Source: CBDCZI01 sp965224495 | GTDB taxonomy: Bacteria > Bacteroidota > Bacteroidia > Cytophagales > JAAEPT01 | Direction: 5' to 3' | NCBI GenBank assembly: GCA_965224495.1 | Contig: CBDCZI010000015.1 | Span: 124,001 to 188,000 of the forward strand | DNA: 64,000 nucleotides | In this document: one piece after another, positions 62,177-64,000 of the stretch | How the letters are laid out: the number at the start of each line of letters is the position of its first letter | Position numbering within the stretch: the first letter of the stretch is position 1 | Program-made: the position numbers and the translations under genes | The notes under the pieces: model-generated | Told to the model about the DNA's origin: nothing | Database searches by the model: none | What the model saw: only the letters and a program-made list of their open reading frames with translations

Positions 62177-62841
62177 CTATCAGTAAGTAAAGATGAATTT
62201 TTATACCAATTAACCACCAACAAAAGCCCAAAAGTGATGACCAACAATATCCCCGCATAACTGTGTGCGTTGGCGTAATTTAGACTTTCTACCTCATCAA
62301 AAATAGCAATAGAAGCCACGCGTGTTTCACCCGAAATACCTCCCCCTATCATCAATACCACCCCAAATTCGCCTATTGTATGTGCAAAAGTCATTACTAA
62401 AGCAGTCACTATTGAGGATTTGATATTGGGTAACAAAATTTTTCGGTAGGTTTGAAAGGGTGTTTTCCCCATAGTATAAGCTACTTCTTTAAGATTTTTA
62501 GGTAGGTTTTGTAAGCCCGTTTGTAAGGGCGTGATCATAAACGGAAAACTATAAATCACCGAAGCAATCACCAATCCTGTAAACGAAAAAACCAAATCCA
62601 CCCCAAAGGTATTGTTTACAAAAGTACCCAACCAACCATTTGGACGATACAAAAGCAACAAATAAAATCCTAATACTGAAGGTGGTAAAACCAAAGGTAA
62701 ATTGACAAATGTTTCAAAAATTGCTTTCCATTTTGTCTTACTGTAAGCCAAAAAATAAGCAATAGGCAGAGCAATTACAAACAACAAAACAGTTGTAACA
62801 AAGGCTAATTTCAAACTCAATATAATCGGTTCAAAACTCAT
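62173..62841 (-). CDS. modB: Molybdate ABC permease ModB
   Basis: A 222-residue inner-membrane permease with about five to six helices. The family signature LPLVLPPSVLGFYLLLLY (about 47-64) and the EAA-type loop LKEVAYTMGKTPFQTYRKILLP (about 118-139) that contacts the ATPase are present. GEFGVVLMIGGGISGETRV (about 157-175) is also characteristic. It overlaps modC-mobA and modA by 4 bp each, so translation is coupled. Confidence 0.93.
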   Translation of the reverse strand: MSFEPIILSLKLAFVTTVLLFVIALPIAYFLAYSKTKWKAIFETFVNLPLVLPPSVLGFYLLLLYRPNGWLGTFVNNTFGVDLVFSFTGLVIASVIYSFPFMITPLQTGLQNLPKNLKEVAYTMGKTPFQTYRKILLPNIKSSIVTALVMTFAHTIGEFGVVLMIGGGISGETRVASIAIFDEVESLNYANAHSYAGILLVITFGLLLVVNWYKNSSLLTDR

Positions 62842-63509
62842 TGTACAAATCCGTTTTGATGAAAAATAGCTTGTGCCTTTTCTGAAAACAAATAATCGTA
62901 AAACATTTTCGTTTTTTGTTCATTATTTAAACAAATAATCCCTTGAGAAAGAGGTAAGGCTGTTTTTACAATTTCTAAACTCCCTTTTAACTGTGAGTGA
63001 TTTTTGATAGACGGATAAGAAGTATAAGCCCAATCAACCGATTGAGTCAAAATATAATGGTTGACTTGTGCCACGCTTTCTCCTATAATTTGCTCCAAAT
63101 TTTTATTCAGTTTTCTTACTTCTTTTTCTGCTAATTTACCAAAAGGTGCAATTTTCGCATTCGCTAAAGCAATTGTTTGAGGTGTTTTTTTTGATTGTTT
63201 CCAAAGTGCTAATTGACTTTTTGTCAATACAGTTACTTTATTAGATATTCCCAGTTTACTCTTAACCTTAACACCAAATAAGGTGTCTGCCGAAATAAAA
63301 ATATCATAAGGTGCTTTTTGAATAATCTGTGTCGTTAACCGTCCCGACGAACCTTGAATTAACTCAATACGCTCTCCTGTTTCTTTTTGGTATTCTTTAG
63401 CTACCTCACTTAACGAGGTATAACTACTTGCACAAACAGCTACTCTCGTATTGTTTTTGGGTGCTTGACAAGCAAACAGAAACAGTAAGCCTAGAAAACT
63501 GTATTTCAT
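62838..63509 (-). CDS. modA: Molybdate-binding lipoprotein ModA
   Basis: A 223-residue molybdate-binding protein. The ATG at 63509 gives a lipoprotein signal KYSFLGLLFLFAC with the lipid-anchored Cys at 14. In-frame ATGs 7 and 8 codons upstream are also possible. The mature part has SSYTSLSEVAKEY, then GSSGRLTTQIIQKAPYDIFIS (about 57-77), which contains the anion-binding Ser/Thr residues. A later region is AYTSYPSIKNHSQLKG. The membrane anchor is usual in Bacteroidota. It overlaps modB by 4 bp. Confidence 0.9.
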   Translation of the reverse strand: MKYSFLGLLFLFACQAPKNNTRVAVCASSYTSLSEVAKEYQKETGERIELIQGSSGRLTTQIIQKAPYDIFISADTLFGVKVKSKLGISNKVTVLTKSQLALWKQSKKTPQTIALANAKIAPFGKLAEKEVRKLNKNLEQIIGESVAQVNHYILTQSVDWAYTSYPSIKNHSQLKGSLEIVKTALPLSQGIICLNNEQKTKMFYDYLFSEKAQAIFHQNGFVQ

Positions 63510-63534
63510 TTTGGTATTGGCTTTATTCATCATA

Positions 63535-63867
63535 TCAAATGTTAAATAGCCCTGTTTCAGTTTTAATAAACGCATCCAACTTGAGCTGAAGGTTTCGGTA
63601 CTCTTTAATAAGAGCTAGTCCTTTTTCAGTTACAATCGTTCCACCGCCACCTTTTCCTCCTACCACTCGTTTCACCACAGGCTCTACTGACGCTGCATTG
63701 ATAGAATCAATCAATTTCCACGCTTTTTTGTAAGAAATAGCCACTTCTTTAGACGCACGTGTAATCGAACCGTATTTAATAATCGCTTCTAACAAACGGA
63801 CACGTCCTTCCCCAAGAAAAGATTCCCCTTGCTGATTGACCCAAACACGTGCTTTTACTTCTATCAT
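63535..63867 (-). CDS. modE: ModE-like molybdate-responsive regulator
   Basis: A 110-residue protein with only the N-terminal winged helix of ModE (LysR_HTH-like). The helix-turn-helix is KYGSITRASKEVAISYKKAWKLID (about 33-56), and the wing GGKGGGGTIVTEKGLAL (about 71-87) is typical. It lacks the C-terminal molybdate-binding domains (Mop/TOBE), so it either senses indirectly or works with another protein. The ATG at 63867 is preferred; an upstream start would add 13 residues. It is the first gene of the cluster, 25 bp ahead of modA as annotated, so it probably controls its own operon. Confidence 0.85.
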   Translation of the reverse strand: MIEVKARVWVNQQGESFLGEGRVRLLEAIIKYGSITRASKEVAISYKKAWKLIDSINAASVEPVVKRVVGGKGGGGTIVTEKGLALIKEYRNLQLKLDAFIKTETGLFNI

Positions 63868-63916
63868 CCAATGATTATTTAGAGGTCGCAATATCCGAAA
63901 AGACACAACGCTTTTT

Positions 63917-63965
63917 ACTGATTTATATCATATTTACACAGCTATTTTATCAGACAAAAATCAGT
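63917..63965. promoter_or_regulatory. Possible operator: 8-bp inverted repeat upstream of modE
   Basis: ACTGATTT and AAATCAGT, 33 bases apart, lie 50-100 bp upstream of modE. This could be a binding site for a dimeric regulator. No experimental model is known to me for this short ModE class. Confidence 0.3.
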
Positions 63966-64000
63966 TTTTATGTACTATTTTGCATAAAATTGAAAAACAA

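Overview
The window is AT-rich chromosomal DNA from a member of Bacteroidota, most likely class Flavobacteriia. The evidence is rRNA genes of that type, promoters of the TAnnTTTG class without Shine-Dalgarno sites, a fused SecDF, the ParA-ParB-DUF5683 gene order, a remnant of a type IX secretion (T9SS) C-terminal sorting domain, and several outer-membrane proteins of Bacteroidota style. I cannot name the genus.

Layout. 0-2 kb: two TPM-domain proteins and LemA. 2-4.7 kb: chromosome partitioning (parA, parB) and a DUF5683 protein. 4.9-7.1 kb: a peptide-type solute-binding lipoprotein and a small zinc-ribbon protein. 7.1-8 kb: a graveyard with a solo insertion-sequence end and a T9SS gene tail. 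8-13.5 kb: three envelope proteins (outer-membrane protein, helix-hairpin-helix barrel, lamin-tail protein) and a LolD-like ATPase. 13.5-15.8 kb: glycerate kinase and an aldo/keto reductase. 15.9-21 kb: rRNA operon 1, whose 16S-23S spacer has no tRNAs. 21.8-24.3 kb: a copper chaperone-like protein and CopA. 24.6-27.7 kb: secDF, broken by three +1 shifts. 28.5-32 kb: glycogen debranching enzyme and 4-alpha-glucanotransferase. 32.2-35.1 kb: a membrane iron-sulfur protein with an FAD oxidoreductase. 35.3-37.9 kb: DinB-like and unidentified membrane proteins. 38.2-39.6 kb: an IS256-family element. 39.6-45 kb: rRNA operon 2, with tRNA-Ile and tRNA-Ala. 45.7-56.2 kb: PspA, FMN reductase, a sugar-binding-like protein, a MauE/thioredoxin-like fusion, a ROK kinase, a GT-C-like membrane protein, OsmC, MaoC, SDR and MlaE/MlaF. 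56.8-59.2 kb: an IS1595-family element interrupted by an IS3-family element. 59.3-63.9 kb: a molybdenum cluster (moaCB, moaE, moaD, a modC-mobA fusion, modB, modA, modE).

How genes work together. The molybdenum cluster joins molybdate sensing and import to pterin cofactor assembly and nucleotide attachment. The two glycogen genes act one after the other on branched alpha-glucan. mlaEF would power lipid transport between the membranes, but no MCE-domain partner follows. The most unusual points are an altered anti-Shine-Dalgarno tail in both 16S copies, the tRNA-less spacer of one rRNA operon, the ModC-MobA fusion, the nested insertion sequences, and several dispersed repeat families, two of which flank both rRNA operons.
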